Of a stretch of DNA of 64,000 nucleotides, positions 1 through 8,668 are shown piece by piece. The stretch is from assembly GCA_050248155.1 (NCBI GenBank), contig JBFWSW010000006.1, positions 61,028 through 125,027 of the forward strand. Direction: 5' to 3'. Within the stretch, counting starts at the first letter, position 1; the number at the start of each line of letters is the position of its first letter. This DNA comes from VFMC01 sp050248155 (GTDB lineage: Bacteria; Actinomycetota; Acidimicrobiia; Acidimicrobiales; Ilumatobacteraceae). The position numbers and the translations under genes are program-made. The notes below the pieces were generated by a model. That model searched no databases, was not told where the DNA came from, and saw only the letters and a list, made by a program, of their open reading frames with translations.

Positions 1-880
1 GTGCGTCCAATGCCTCGAGGATCGGTCGCGCGAACGCCTGCCCGACGATGATCAGCTGCGTCAGTCGATGTCGCTCGACCGCGTCGAGCAACTCCGCTGC
101 GTCGAGCGTGGAGCTCGCCAGCGTCGCGACCGTCCCGCCACGCGCCATCGCATTCATCGCCGCGAACTGGCCGGCGCCGTGCATCAGTGGGCACGCGACG
201 AGCATCGCGCTGCGAGGCGCCGAGAGAGCTCGCTCGGCCAGGTCGTCGATGGTCTCGGCAGGAGGGATCCCGAGCGCGGTGTTCGCTCCGGCCCCGAGGC
301 CGTTGAAGAGGTCGTCCTGGCGCCACATCACTCCCTTGGGCATCCCCGTCGTGCCACCGGTGTAGAGCAGCACGAGGTCGTCGCCACTTCGCGACCAACC
401 CATCGACGCTCGCCGGCGACTGCGGGCGACGGCCTCGGAGTACTTCGTCGCCCAGGACGGACCGTCGCCACCTGCGTCGGCCACGACGAACCACTCCCGC
501 ACCTTCGGCAGCCGGCCCCGGACCGCGTCGACGATCGGTGTGAAGACGGCGTGGAACACGACCGCCTCGACGTCGGCGTTCTCGAAGAGGTACACGATCT
601 CATCGGATCCATAGCGATAGTTCGTGTTGACCGGGACCATCGCGGCCTTCAACGCACCGAACACGGTCTCGAGGTACTCCGGTCCGTTGTGCAGGTAGCA
701 CGCGACCTTCGACTGGTGGCCGAGCCCGGCATCGAGGAGCGAAGCCGCGAGCGCGTCGGCACGCCGGTCGAGCTCGTGCCACGTGACGACGGTGTCGCCG
801 TGGAGGTGGGCCGCGCGGCTCGGGACGACCTTCGCGACGGCTTCCCAGATGTCGGCGAAGTTCCAGTTCGTGGCGGCCAC
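1..880 (-). CDS. Acyl-CoA synthetase (AMP-forming), C-terminal part beyond window edge
   Basis: This enzyme activates a carboxylic acid with ATP and CoA through an acyl-adenylate, the usual entry step of beta-oxidation-like catabolism. Translation from a GTG at 880 begins VAATNWNFADIWEAV, a typical N-terminus for FadD3/FadD-like ligases. The adenylate-forming P-loop YTGGTTGMPKG lies near residues 173-183 and is followed by the expected core sequence (CPLMHGAGQF). About 293 residues are visible; the rest, including the C-terminal lid domain, is off the left edge. It is divergent from the flavoprotein gene at 1005, with a 124-bp gap that holds the two promoters but no motif I can name. The family call is solid; the substrate is unknown. 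Confidence 0.85.
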   Translation of the reverse strand, partial: MAATNWNFADIWEAVAKVVPSRAAHLHGDTVVTWHELDRRADALAASLLDAGLGHQSKVACYLHNGPEYLETVFGALKAAMVPVNTNYRYGSDEIVYLFENADVEAVVFHAVFTPIVDAVRGRLPKVREWFVVADAGGDGPSWATKYSEAVARSRRRASMGWSRSGDDLVLLYTGGTTGMPKGVMWRQDDLFNGLGAGANTALGIPPAETIDDLAERALSAPRSAMLVACPLMHGAGQFAAMNAMARGGTVATLASSTLDAAELLDAVERHRLTQLIIVGQAFARPILEALDA

Positions 881-1004
881 GGCAGGACGGTAGGACGAGT
901 CTGTCGCGTCGCGACCGGATGTGTGCTGCCACACGGAACGAACCTGCGCCAGCGGGCCGCGCTGTTCCGTAGGCTCGGAGCGACACCGGCACAGTGGGGG
1001 AACG

Positions 1005-2195
1005 ATGACCGCAGTCGACCAAGGCCCTGTCGCGACCAGCACACCCCAGCGCTCCACGGAGCTCTCGGCCGAGCTCGTCGATCGCGTGCGTTCGATCGGA
1101 CCGATCATCGCGTCGGGCGTCGCGCACGCGAACGTGGAGCGCGAGCTCGCGCCCGATGTCGTCGAGGCAATGGCCGGTGCGCAGCTGTTCTCGATGACCG
1201 CCCCGGCGCGCTATGGCGGCCTCGGCGCCGACGTGCGGACCCTCAGCTCCGTGATCCAGGAGATCGCGCAGTACGACGGCTCGGCGGCGTGGGTCGTGAT
1301 GATCACCAACGGCGGCAACTTCTACACGTCGCGGTTCCCGGCCGCTGCGCAGGACGATGTGTTCGGCGCCAACCCGGCCGCGCGCGTCGCGTCCGTGACG
1401 AGCATGGACTGCACCTTTGCGCCGGCCGACGGCGGCATCGTGTTGAACGGCCGCTTCCCTTTCAGCTCGGGGATCATGCACGACGACTGGGCGATCCTGG
1501 GGAACGCGACGCAACAGGCGCTCGTCCCGAAGGATCAGTTCCGCGTCGAGCGGACGTGGGACACCGTCGGCATGCGCGGCACCGGCAGCCACACGACCGT
1601 CGTCGAGGACGTGTTCGTCCCCGAGCACCGCGTCATCGAGTTCACCAAGCTCATGGGATACGGCGCGTGCACCGACCTCGATGTGCCCGTCGAGCTGCGG
1701 CTCGCGCCGTTCGAGGGGTCTGCGGTGATCATCGCCTCGGTCGTGGTCGGCCTGGGTCGGGCGATGTGCTCGCTCCTCACCGACCTCGCCGACCGGAGGA
1801 TGATCCCGATGACGCCCTACCCGAAGGCCGCGGACTCACCGGTGTTCCGGGCGGTTCTCGGCGAGGGCATGATGCGAATGGAATCCGCGCGACTGCACCT
1901 CGCAGAGGCCGCGAGGGTGCTCGACGCGGCGGCCGTCGCAGCCGAGATGCCGCCGGACGATGTCCTGTTCCGGCTGCGGGCGACCATCTCCCACTCGGTC
2001 CGCATCGTCACCACTGCGCTCGACGACCTGATGTACATGGGCGGCGCGAGCGGCTTCGCGAGCTCGAGCCCGCTGCAGCAGGTGTGGCGCGACGCGAACG
2101 TCGGCGCCCGACACGTCGTCACCAACGCGTTCGTGAACTACGAGTGGCTCGGCGCGGCCGCCGTCGATCCCGGCGTGGTTGCGTTCAAGCCGTAG
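1005..2195 (+). CDS. Acyl-CoA dehydrogenase-like flavoprotein (HsaA/group D monooxygenase type)
   Basis: A 396-residue flavoprotein with the acyl-CoA dehydrogenase fold. The N-terminal helical segment (LAPDVVEAMAGAQLFSMTAP), the RYGGLGADVRTLSSVIQEIA stretch and the internal FPFSSGIMHDDWAIL match the branch that contains HsaA-type flavin-dependent monooxygenases and acyl-CoA-dehydrogenase type 2 C-terminal domains, rather than classical fatty acyl-CoA dehydrogenases. The ATG at 1005 is preferred to an upstream in-frame start at 921 because it follows GTGGGGGAAC, a good ribosome site. The 3' end overlaps the convergent cupin gene by 11 bp. It could be a monooxygenase fed by a reductase encoded elsewhere or a true dehydrogenase; sequence alone does not separate these. 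Confidence 0.75.
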   Translation: MTAVDQGPVATSTPQRSTELSAELVDRVRSIGPIIASGVAHANVERELAPDVVEAMAGAQLFSMTAPARYGGLGADVRTLSSVIQEIAQYDGSAAWVVMITNGGNFYTSRFPAAAQDDVFGANPAARVASVTSMDCTFAPADGGIVLNGRFPFSSGIMHDDWAILGNATQQALVPKDQFRVERTWDTVGMRGTGSHTTVVEDVFVPEHRVIEFTKLMGYGACTDLDVPVELRLAPFEGSAVIIASVVVGLGRAMCSLLTDLADRRMIPMTPYPKAADSPVFRAVLGEGMMRMESARLHLAEAARVLDAAAVAAEMPPDDVLFRLRATISHSVRIVTTALDDLMYMGGASGFASSSPLQQVWRDANVGARHVVTNAFVNYEWLGAAAVDPGVVAFKP

Positions 2196-2697
2196 TGGGC
2201 TCGACCACGATCGTGTCGGCAACCTCCATCAGCTCGGCGAGGCGCTCGGGTGGGATGCCTTCCAGTCCGAACTCACCGATCAGATGATGGGCGATCAGCC
2301 ACGCCTGCTCGGCACCGGCCGGGGTCCACGCGCTGACGAAGACCGTCTCGTCGTCGGTCGGGTTCGAGAACGTGTGCGGCGCACCGCGCGGGACGAAGGC
2401 GAAGTCGCGTGGTCCGAGCACCTGGTCGTTGTCGCCGCTGCGCATCGCGAGCTGCCCACTGACGACGTAGAACAGCTCGTCGGTCTTCGCGTGCCAGTGC
2501 ACGGGCGGGCCACTCGCCCGTGGCGAGAGCCGGTACTCGAGGAACGAGGCCAGCCCACGGGTGTTCGAGCCGTCGGCGAGCACGTGCACGACGTCGTCCG
2601 ACGGCGTCGGGATGGCGTGCTCGTCGGGCCGCCGGGCATACACACCATCAGTCGTCGGCGCGTCGAGCGAGCCCCAACCGTTGCGCTCATCCCCCAT
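2185..2697 (-). CDS. Single-domain cupin protein
   Basis: A 170-residue protein with one cupin barrel. The metal-binding motif 1 is visible as PPVHWHAKTDELFYVVSG (two His and a Glu about residues 67-73), and motif 2 as PRGAPHTFSNP near residues 104-114. Small cupins act as dioxygenases, isomerases or ligand-binding proteins; nothing here fixes which. The gene is transcribed away from the carboxylesterase at 2769, leaving a 71-bp intergenic region that contains an AT-rich stretch (2714-2740) unusual for this DNA. Its stop codon region overlaps the convergent flavoprotein gene. Confidence 0.75.
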   Translation of the reverse strand: MGDERNGWGSLDAPTTDGVYARRPDEHAIPTPSDDVVHVLADGSNTRGLASFLEYRLSPRASGPPVHWHAKTDELFYVVSGQLAMRSGDNDQVLGPRDFAFVPRGAPHTFSNPTDDETVFVSAWTPAGAEQAWLIAHHLIGEFGLEGIPPERLAELMEVADTIVVEPTTA

Positions 2698-2768
2698 GGC
2701 GGCCTCCCTCGGAACGTTTTCAAATCAGTATTGTTTCTATGGTAACCGACGAGTTCGGGGGTGTCGAC

Positions 2769-4205
2769 ATGCCGAGCGGACCGATCGTCGCGACGAGAAC
2801 GGGACGGGTGCAGGGTCGCACGCGAGATGGCATCGCCGAGCATCGCGGCATCCCATTCGCATCCGATCCGACCGGGAACCTGCGACTCGCCGCACCCGCC
2901 CCCCACCCCGGATGGACCGGAGTGCTCGATGCGATGCGGCCTGGGCCTGCGTGCCCGCAACCGCCGTCTCGACTGAACGCCCTGATGGGCGAGCCGGTCT
3001 CGACCTTCGACGAGGCGGGGTGCCTCACGGTGAACGTCTGGACGCCCGATGTCCGCGCATCGCTGCCGGTGCTGTTCTGGATGCACGGCGGGGCGTGGGT
3101 GAGCGGCTCGGCGTCATGGGACTGGTATTCAGGCGCCCGGCTGGCGGCAAAAGAGGGCATCGTCGTCGTCACCGCAAACCATCGCCTCGGCGCGCTCGGC
3201 TACCTCGGCATCGACGGCGGCAACTTCGGCTTTCTCGACCAGGTCGCAGCGCTCGAATGGACCACCGAGAACGTGGCGGCGTTCGGCGGCGATCCGGGCC
3301 TGATCACCGTCGGCGGCCAGTCGGCCGGCGCGGAATCCGCCGCCATGCTCGCCGCCGCCCCGCGGACGTGTGGCTCCGTCCGGCGGCTCCTCCTGCAGAG
3401 CGGTGGCGTCAACGGCCTCGCCCAACCGGCGGCACAGGCCGCGGCCGTCGCGGCCGACTTCGTGGACATCATCGGTGGCGATCCGGCGCGGCTGCGAACG
3501 GCGCCGGTCGACGAGCTGCTCGCGGCCCAGGTCGAGCTGATCGGCCGTCGAGGAGCCGGCCTCGTCCCGCCGTTCGGTGTGATCGAGTCGGACGACGTGC
3601 CCTCCGGCGGCACCGTCGAGTTCCTGCGTGCACGCGACAGCATCGCCACATCGAGCCTCGACGTCATGGTCGGGTGGGCGCGAGACGAGCTCTTCGGGTT
3701 CACGGGCCTCGACCCGCGCAGCGCTTCGCTGACCGATGAGGACGTCGTCGGCGCCGTCGGTGCGGCGGTGGACGCGGACTACCGCGGGCTACGTCCGTCA
3801 GCGACGCCGGCGCAGCGACTTGCGGCGATCAACGGGAACCGCTTCTTGATGGCGCCGACGCTGCGCCTCGCAGAGGATCGCGCGTCGCGCGGCGAGCCGA
3901 CGTTCGTCTACCGCTTCGACTGGTCGGGCTCGGAGTGCGGCGCATGCCATTGCATCGACCTCCCCTTCACCTTCGGGAACCTCGACGCGTGGCCCGGAGC
4001 GTCGATGCTGGGTGGAGCGACGGCGGAGTCGCTCGTCGACCTCGCCGACCGGTTCGGTGCATCGATCGGCGAGTTCGTCCGCACGGGCAGGGCTCCGTGG
4101 CCGGCCCACGACACCTCGACCAAGACGGTCGCGCGCTTCGACGCCGATCGGACCGATGTCGTGCCAGGCCTGGCCCAGGACGAGCTCGCTGCGCTCGGCC
4201 AGTGA
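2769..4205 (+). CDS. Type B carboxylesterase
   Basis: An alpha/beta-hydrolase of about 478 residues that would hydrolyse carboxylic esters. Diagnostic features are the oxyanion-hole segment FWMHGGAWVSG, the nucleophile elbow GGQSAGAES, the conserved EDCL-like segment degraded here to EAGCLTVNVWTP, and the late catalytic-His region CHCIDLPFTFGN. The ATG at 2769 follows a GGGGGTGTCG ribosome site; an in-frame ATG at 2739 is also possible and would add ten residues. It has no obvious signal peptide, so it is probably cytoplasmic. A second type B carboxylesterase is at 5180-6694; the two are distant paralogues. Confidence 0.85.
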   Translation: MPSGPIVATRTGRVQGRTRDGIAEHRGIPFASDPTGNLRLAAPAPHPGWTGVLDAMRPGPACPQPPSRLNALMGEPVSTFDEAGCLTVNVWTPDVRASLPVLFWMHGGAWVSGSASWDWYSGARLAAKEGIVVVTANHRLGALGYLGIDGGNFGFLDQVAALEWTTENVAAFGGDPGLITVGGQSAGAESAAMLAAAPRTCGSVRRLLLQSGGVNGLAQPAAQAAAVAADFVDIIGGDPARLRTAPVDELLAAQVELIGRRGAGLVPPFGVIESDDVPSGGTVEFLRARDSIATSSLDVMVGWARDELFGFTGLDPRSASLTDEDVVGAVGAAVDADYRGLRPSATPAQRLAAINGNRFLMAPTLRLAEDRASRGEPTFVYRFDWSGSECGACHCIDLPFTFGNLDAWPGASMLGGATAESLVDLADRFGASIGEFVRTGRAPWPAHDTSTKTVARFDADRTDVVPGLAQDELAALGQ

Positions 4206-4631
4206 TCAGCCGAGCGCGGGCCCGATGACCTCGGCAACCTGACGCAGGTCCATGACCTCGCGGATGTGCGTGATCAGGCCGTCGGTCACCCGCATCACGA
4301 GGATCACGTCGACCTCGACGGACTCCCCTGACAGGAACGCCAGCACGTCGTGGTTGTGGAACACGATCGCTCCTGCGACGTCGTCCACGAAGGTGTCGAC
4401 GTTGGTGATCGTGGTCGCAGCGGGGTCGAGGCGCTGTTGCAGCGGCCCCATGTACTCGCCGTATACCTCGGCCTTGCCGTGGTACGTGCGAGCCCAGGCG
4501 AGATCTCGGCCCACGACCTGCCAGGTCACGTCGTCGGCCAGCAGGCGATCGAACGCGCCCGGATCGGCATCGGGCGCGCCGCTGTTGGCTCGAGCGATCA
4601 CGTCAGCGATCTCGCGGGCGGTGGCGGTCAT
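4206..4631 (-). CDS. SnoaL/NTF2-like fold protein
   Basis: A 141-residue protein of the NTF2/SnoaL-like superfamily, recognised from the N-terminal helix followed by FDRLLADDVTWQVVGRD and the C-terminal strand pattern ILVMRVTDGLITHIREVMD. Such proteins are small barrels that act as isomerases, hydrolases or accessory folds. The ATG at 4631 starts four bases after the flavokinase stop codon, so both are likely co-transcribed; an in-frame GTG at 4646 would overlap that gene. The gene ends one base after the convergent carboxylesterase stop at 4205. Function unknown. Confidence 0.7.
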   Translation of the reverse strand: MTATAREIADVIARANSGAPDADPGAFDRLLADDVTWQVVGRDLAWARTYHGKAEVYGEYMGPLQQRLDPAATTITNVDTFVDDVAGAIVFHNHDVLAFLSGESVEVDVILVMRVTDGLITHIREVMDLRQVAEVIGPALG

Positions 4632-4635
4632 CGGG

Positions 4636-5100
4636 TCACGCGCCACGCAGGGTCGAGAGCACGTCCCTGCTGCGCTGGACGTCTCGTTCGAGCTGACTGC
4701 GCAGCGCGTCGAGGCCGGTGAAGGTCACCTGGCCGCGCAACCACTCGACGAGCTCGACCACGACGACCTGCCCGTACAGGTCGCTGGCGAAGTCGAGCAG
4801 ATGCGCCTCGACCAGACGCACGCCCGCCTCGCCGTAGAAGGTCGTCCGCCGACCGACCGAGATCGCGGCGTCGAACGTGCGACCGTCGTCGAGGTGGACG
4901 AAACCGGCGAAGACGCCGTCCTGCGGCTGGATCATCCCCTCCGCGATCGGGACGTTGGCAGTGGGGAACCCGATGGTACGACCACGACGGTCGCCGTGCT
5001 CGACGACGCCGCGGATGTACATCCTCGTGTTGGTCCGCACCGCCCCGATCCGCCAGTCCTGCTCGGGCCAGACGAGGAGATCGTGCGCTCGAGTGCTCAT
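4636..5100 (-). CDS. Stand-alone flavokinase-domain protein (riboflavin kinase)
   Basis: A 154-residue protein that consists only of a riboflavin kinase domain, which phosphorylates riboflavin to FMN. The hallmark GRTIGFPTANV (around residues 39-49) and the downstream GVFAGFVHL, AISVGRRTTF and EAHLLDFASDLYG segments match the C-terminal half of bifunctional RibF. The N-terminal FAD synthetase (nucleotidyltransferase) half is absent, and the ATG at 5100 is preceded by non-coding DNA, so this is not a truncation by the ORF call. Bacterial riboflavin kinases are normally fused to FAD synthetase. Its placement in a region full of flavin/F420 enzymes suggests local FMN supply or a divergent substrate. 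A 17-bp near-palindrome begins 7 bp upstream of the start. Confidence 0.8.
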   Translation of the reverse strand: MSTRAHDLLVWPEQDWRIGAVRTNTRMYIRGVVEHGDRRGRTIGFPTANVPIAEGMIQPQDGVFAGFVHLDDGRTFDAAISVGRRTTFYGEAGVRLVEAHLLDFASDLYGQVVVVELVEWLRGQVTFTGLDALRSQLERDVQRSRDVLSTLRGA

Positions 5101-5106
5101 GGCGCA

Positions 5107-5123
5107 ACCTTACACGTTTAAGG
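5107..5123. promoter_or_regulatory. Candidate operator, copy 1 of a 17-bp near-palindrome
   Basis: The sequence ACCTTACACGTTTAAGG lies immediately upstream of the flavokinase ATG. It is identical over 17 bp to 35983-35999 upstream of the iclR gene. The symmetry axis is the central CG, as in LacI-family operators (family knowledge: half-sites around AAxCGxTT), and CTTA/TAAG arms flank it. Binding here would block translation-proximal transcription of the flavokinase gene. Which protein binds is inference. Confidence 0.6.
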
Positions 5124-5179
5124 CTGGCGGCGGGAACCAGGCGTTCGGCCCACCGGAACGCCGCGAGTGTCGCCGAGCC

Positions 5180-6694
5180 TCAGCGGCGGGTCCACACCGC
5201 CCGTTCGTTCCCGTACGGGTCGTCGACAGCCTTGCTCTCGTTCCCGAAGACCATCGTCGTGCGGCGCTGCTGCTCGTACGGATCCCATCGCGGCAGCCGA
5301 TCGTGCTGAGGGTCTCCCCCGCCGGCGAAGTTGCGCCATGCGGGCGGGATCTGCTCGAGCAGGCCACGCCCGACACCGATCCAGTAGCCGGGGATGAGCT
5401 CGGCGTCGAAGTTGAGCGACACGACGGGTACCGGGCCGTCGTTGAGGTACATGTATGTCGGCCGATCCGGCACTCCGTCGAGGCGCGCCTCGACGAGCGA
5501 CACCGCCGGGATCCGCCACTCGCGGTCCGTCACGACGAGCGCGAGCAGTGTCGACGGCGCCATGCCGGGACGGCTCGTGCGGTAGACGTCGACCACCTCG
5601 TCGGTGCGATCGTCGAGGATCGGTCGGAGGTGGCGCCGGACGTCCTCGATCGTCATCCGCCCGACGTCGTCGGGATATCCGATGACCGAGCCGGCGAGCG
5701 CGGTCATGTTCCAGTGGTCGAACTGCTCGGTGCCGACGATCACGTCGACGCCGCGCTGCCAGTCGGCCAGCCCGTCGGAGGGGTGGGTCGGGAGCAGCTC
5801 GGTGCCGGACACCGGCGCGAACAGGTCGTAGTGCGCCCACCCGCGCCGCTCGCCTGCCTGCGGCGCGCGCAGTCTCGGGCTGACCGTCAGGTACGCCGCC
5901 AGCAGCTGCGCCGGGGACACGCGCTGCAGGTGCTCCACGTCGCCGTCGCGAATGCCGAGCTCGTCGAGCAGGGCAGCGGTCGACCGATCGGCGACGTCGG
6001 GCGTCATTCGCCTCCACAGGTCGTGGCCGCTCTGGACGATGGCGCGGTGGAACAAGCCGTCGAAGCACGGCATGGCCAGCGCGGTCGCGACCTTTGCACC
6101 TCCACCCGACTGGCCGAAGACCGTCACGCGCTGAGGGTCACCCCCGAACGCGGCGACGTTGTCCCTGACCCACGCCAGCGCCGCAGCGAGGTCGAGCATC
6201 CCGAGGTGGCCCGACGACGAGAGCTCCTCCCCGAACCGGTCGCCGAGGTGGAGGAACCCGAAGAAGTGCAGGCGATGCGTCACCGCGACCACCACGACAT
6301 CGTCGCGGCGAGCGAGGCGCGAACCATCCATGTCGGCACCCGATCCGCCGCTCCACGCGCCACCATGGAACCACACCATCACGGGGCGCGACCCCGTCAG
6401 CGACGGGGTCCAGACGTTCAGGGACAGGCAGTCCTCGGCGTACGCGTCGAAGGCGGCGGCGAGCTCGTCCGAGGGCATGAGCTCGAGCATCTCGGGCATC
6501 GGCGCCGGCGGGCAGGCCGATGCGAACTCGATCGTCTCGCGCACGCCGGTCCACGACGGCGCCGGCCGGGGTGGAAGGAACCGGTTCGCTCCGGCCGTCG
6601 AGGCGCCGTACGGGATGCCCTTGAAGACCCGGACGCCCGACTCGGTCTCGATGCCCGCGACCCTGCCCGAGGTGGTGTCGACGAGGGGAGCCAT
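5180..6694 (-). CDS. Type B carboxylesterase
   Basis: A 504-residue esterase. Clear landmarks are VFKGIPYGAST near the N-terminus, EDCLSLNVWTP, the oxyanion-hole segment VWFHGGAWSGGSG and the nucleophile elbow TVFGQSGGGAKV. The length matches the family (about 500 residues) and there is no signal peptide. It begins ten bases after the SDR stop at 6704 on the same strand, so it is probably the last gene of the leftward series that begins at the transporter. The ester substrate is unknown. Confidence 0.88.
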   Translation of the reverse strand: MAPLVDTTSGRVAGIETESGVRVFKGIPYGASTAGANRFLPPRPAPSWTGVRETIEFASACPPAPMPEMLELMPSDELAAAFDAYAEDCLSLNVWTPSLTGSRPVMVWFHGGAWSGGSGADMDGSRLARRDDVVVVAVTHRLHFFGFLHLGDRFGEELSSSGHLGMLDLAAALAWVRDNVAAFGGDPQRVTVFGQSGGGAKVATALAMPCFDGLFHRAIVQSGHDLWRRMTPDVADRSTAALLDELGIRDGDVEHLQRVSPAQLLAAYLTVSPRLRAPQAGERRGWAHYDLFAPVSGTELLPTHPSDGLADWQRGVDVIVGTEQFDHWNMTALAGSVIGYPDDVGRMTIEDVRRHLRPILDDRTDEVVDVYRTSRPGMAPSTLLALVVTDREWRIPAVSLVEARLDGVPDRPTYMYLNDGPVPVVSLNFDAELIPGYWIGVGRGLLEQIPPAWRNFAGGGDPQHDRLPRWDPYEQQRRTTMVFGNESKAVDDPYGNERAVWTRR

Positions 6695-6703
6695 CTCGCG
6701 GGC

Positions 6704-7621
6704 CTACAGCGACGCGCCGCCGTCGGTGTTGATCACCTGACCGACGATCGCGCTCGCCGCGTCCGAAGCGAGGAACGCCACGAGGTTGGCGGTCTCCTCG
6801 TGGAGCAGGTAGCGGCCCATGAGGTTGCGGTACCGCGCGTAGAACCACATCTCGTTGAACGGCGGGATCCGGTCCTTCGAGCGCACCATCGACGCAGGGT
6901 TGACCGCGTTCACGTGGATGCCGTGGCGAATGGCCTCGGCAGCGAGGAACTTCGTGAACGACCCCAGCCAGCTCTTGAGCGAGCCGTACAGCAGCATCTG
7001 TGGCGCCGACGTCATGTCGGCGGCCGAGCTGCCGATGTTGACGATGTGCCCGCGTCCCCTCGGGATCATGTGGTCGAGGACCGCTCGGCTGCAGTACATC
7101 GGGCCGAGCATCGTCCCCCGTACCGACCGGTCGATGTCGTCGCGCGTCGAGCTCTCGAATGGCACGACCGCGACGTCGACGGCGCTGTTGACGAGCACGT
7201 CGATGCCACCCAGGAGGTCGTTGCACTCAGCCATCCAGCGTTGGATGTCGTCCCAATCGGTGGCGTCGCCGAAGACGCCGAACGCCTTCGTCCCCCACCT
7301 CTCCGCCACGCGCTCGGCAACGCCGTGCGGATCCGGCCCGGCGTACTGCTTCAGACCCTCCGCGCTCGCAAGGTCGTCCACGCGGAGATCGACCAGTGCG
7401 ACATCGGCGCCGAGGCCGGCGAACCGGTTGGCGCACGCCTGCCCGAGGCCACGGCCGCCGCCGCCCGTGATCACGACCTTGCGACCGCGCAGGTCGAGGA
7501 GGTCGGTCACCTTCTGGTCGATCGACGAGAAGGGCATGCGCTCCTCGTCCCACAAGGGGTCGAGGTTGTCGCCCGACGCGACCGCACGCTCGAACAACTC
7601 GTCGAAGTAGATCCGTCTCAT
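6704..7621 (-). CDS. SDR-family oxidoreductase with N-terminal extension
   Basis: A 305-residue short-chain dehydrogenase/reductase. The nucleotide-binding motif TGGGGRGLGQ starts near residue 52 instead of the usual position 10-15, because of an N-terminal extension containing IDQKVTDLLDLRGRKVV. Downstream are VLVNSAVD, the active-site serine region NIGSSAADM and the YGSLKS catalytic Tyr/Lys pair, then a typical end GQVINTDGGASL. The start is well supported by GGAGGA before the ATG. A paralogue with the same extension and architecture lies at 29381-30295. Substrate unknown. Confidence 0.87.
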   Translation of the reverse strand: MRRIYFDELFERAVASGDNLDPLWDEERMPFSSIDQKVTDLLDLRGRKVVITGGGGRGLGQACANRFAGLGADVALVDLRVDDLASAEGLKQYAGPDPHGVAERVAERWGTKAFGVFGDATDWDDIQRWMAECNDLLGGIDVLVNSAVDVAVVPFESSTRDDIDRSVRGTMLGPMYCSRAVLDHMIPRGRGHIVNIGSSAADMTSAPQMLLYGSLKSWLGSFTKFLAAEAIRHGIHVNAVNPASMVRSKDRIPPFNEMWFYARYRNLMGRYLLHEETANLVAFLASDAASAIVGQVINTDGGASL

Positions 7622-7745
7622 CGTCGTCCTCCGGTTGGACCGTGCGCCAGGATGCGCATCGAGAGCATCCTCGCGGTCGAACCCGATCGCGAGAACGACA
7701 GCGTCCCACAGGCCAGAACAGTCGACCCTGCAGGCTTTGTGTCGC

Positions 7746-8648
7746 TCACGGCACCGTGGCGGTTCGGAGCCACTCCCCGATCGCCGTGATCGCGTCGTTC
7801 GCCTCGGGCACGACTCCCGCGTAGAACTGCCAGACGTGCACCATCCCGTCCCACACGTCGCACCTCGCGTCCACGCCCGATGCGCGCAACCGCTCAGCGA
7901 AGCGGATCGCGTCAGCGCGCAGCAGCTCTCGCTCGCCGACCTGGATCAGCGTCGGCGGGAACCCGGTCAGGTCCGCGCGCAGCGGCGACGCGAGCAGGTC
8001 GAGGCGATGGTCGTCGTCGACGTACCAGTCGCGCAGCTCGCGGAGGTTGCCTCGCGTGACGATCGGGTCATCGACCGGCGCGTCGTCCTCCTGCTCGTCT
8101 GCCGCCGCCATGTCGAGCCACGGCGACATGAGCACGAGCGCCCGAGGCATCGACGACGCCCCCTCACGCGCGACGCAGCACATCGCAGCTGCGAGGCCAC
8201 CCCCGGCCGAGTCACCGGCAATGACGACCCGATCGATCGGCACGCCGTTGTTCGCGAGCCACGACAGGACAGCAGCTCCGTCGTCCAAAGCGGCAGGATA
8301 CGGGTGCTCCGGTGCGAGGCGGTACCCGACCGACAGGGCCGGGAGGCGCGCCGACGAGGCGATGAAGCCGATCATCTTCTGGTGCGTCCCGAGCCCGCCG
8401 ACTGCGTACCCGCCGCCGTGGAAGTACAGCAGCGCGCCATCGCCCTCGATCTCGGACGGTCGGAGCCACTCGCAGGCCACGCCATCGACATCGACGGCGT
8501 CGACGGTCACGCCCGGAGGAGCCGGCATTCTCTCCGCCCCGGCCTCCATTCGACGCCGTCGTTCGGCGAGTCCCGGCGCACGTCCGCCGAGCTGCTCGCG
8601 CCCCGCCACCGTGGCCGCGATGACCCGCTCGATCTGCGGGCTCGTCAC
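7746..8648 (-). CDS. Alpha/beta hydrolase fold-3 esterase (HSL family)
   Basis: A 300-residue esterase of the hormone-sensitive-lipase family. It carries the family signature YFHGGGYAVGG (oxyanion hole, about residues 73-83), the nucleophile motif AGDSAGGGLA, and the C-terminal DGMVHVWQFY with the catalytic His. The GTG start at 8648 is 20 bp after the LLM gene stop, so the two are likely co-transcribed. The 120-bp gap to the SDR gene downstream has no clear terminator. Confidence 0.87.
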   Translation of the reverse strand: MTSPQIERVIAATVAGREQLGGRAPGLAERRRRMEAGAERMPAPPGVTVDAVDVDGVACEWLRPSEIEGDGALLYFHGGGYAVGGLGTHQKMIGFIASSARLPALSVGYRLAPEHPYPAALDDGAAVLSWLANNGVPIDRVVIAGDSAGGGLAAAMCCVAREGASSMPRALVLMSPWLDMAAADEQEDDAPVDDPIVTRGNLRELRDWYVDDDHRLDLLASPLRADLTGFPPTLIQVGERELLRADAIRFAERLRASGVDARCDVWDGMVHVWQFYAGVVPEANDAITAIGEWLRTATVP

Positions 8649-8668
8649 GGTCGACGCACGGCGACAGC

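Noticed and set aside
68..2287. A 739-codon plus-strand frame at the left end
   Set aside because: It runs antisense to the acyl-CoA synthetase and out of frame over the flavoprotein gene; both real genes have family motifs.
2714..2737. A third copy of the WTTCAAA-N5-TTYGAAW repeat before the carboxylesterase
   Set aside because: Only the left arm is good; the right arm reads ATTGTTT, so it is not listed as an operator.
4877..7789. A 970-codon open frame on the plus strand
   Set aside because: It is the antisense shadow of the flavokinase, carboxylesterase and SDR genes; its composition is Arg/Val/His-rich with no motif, while the minus frames carry clear catalytic motifs.
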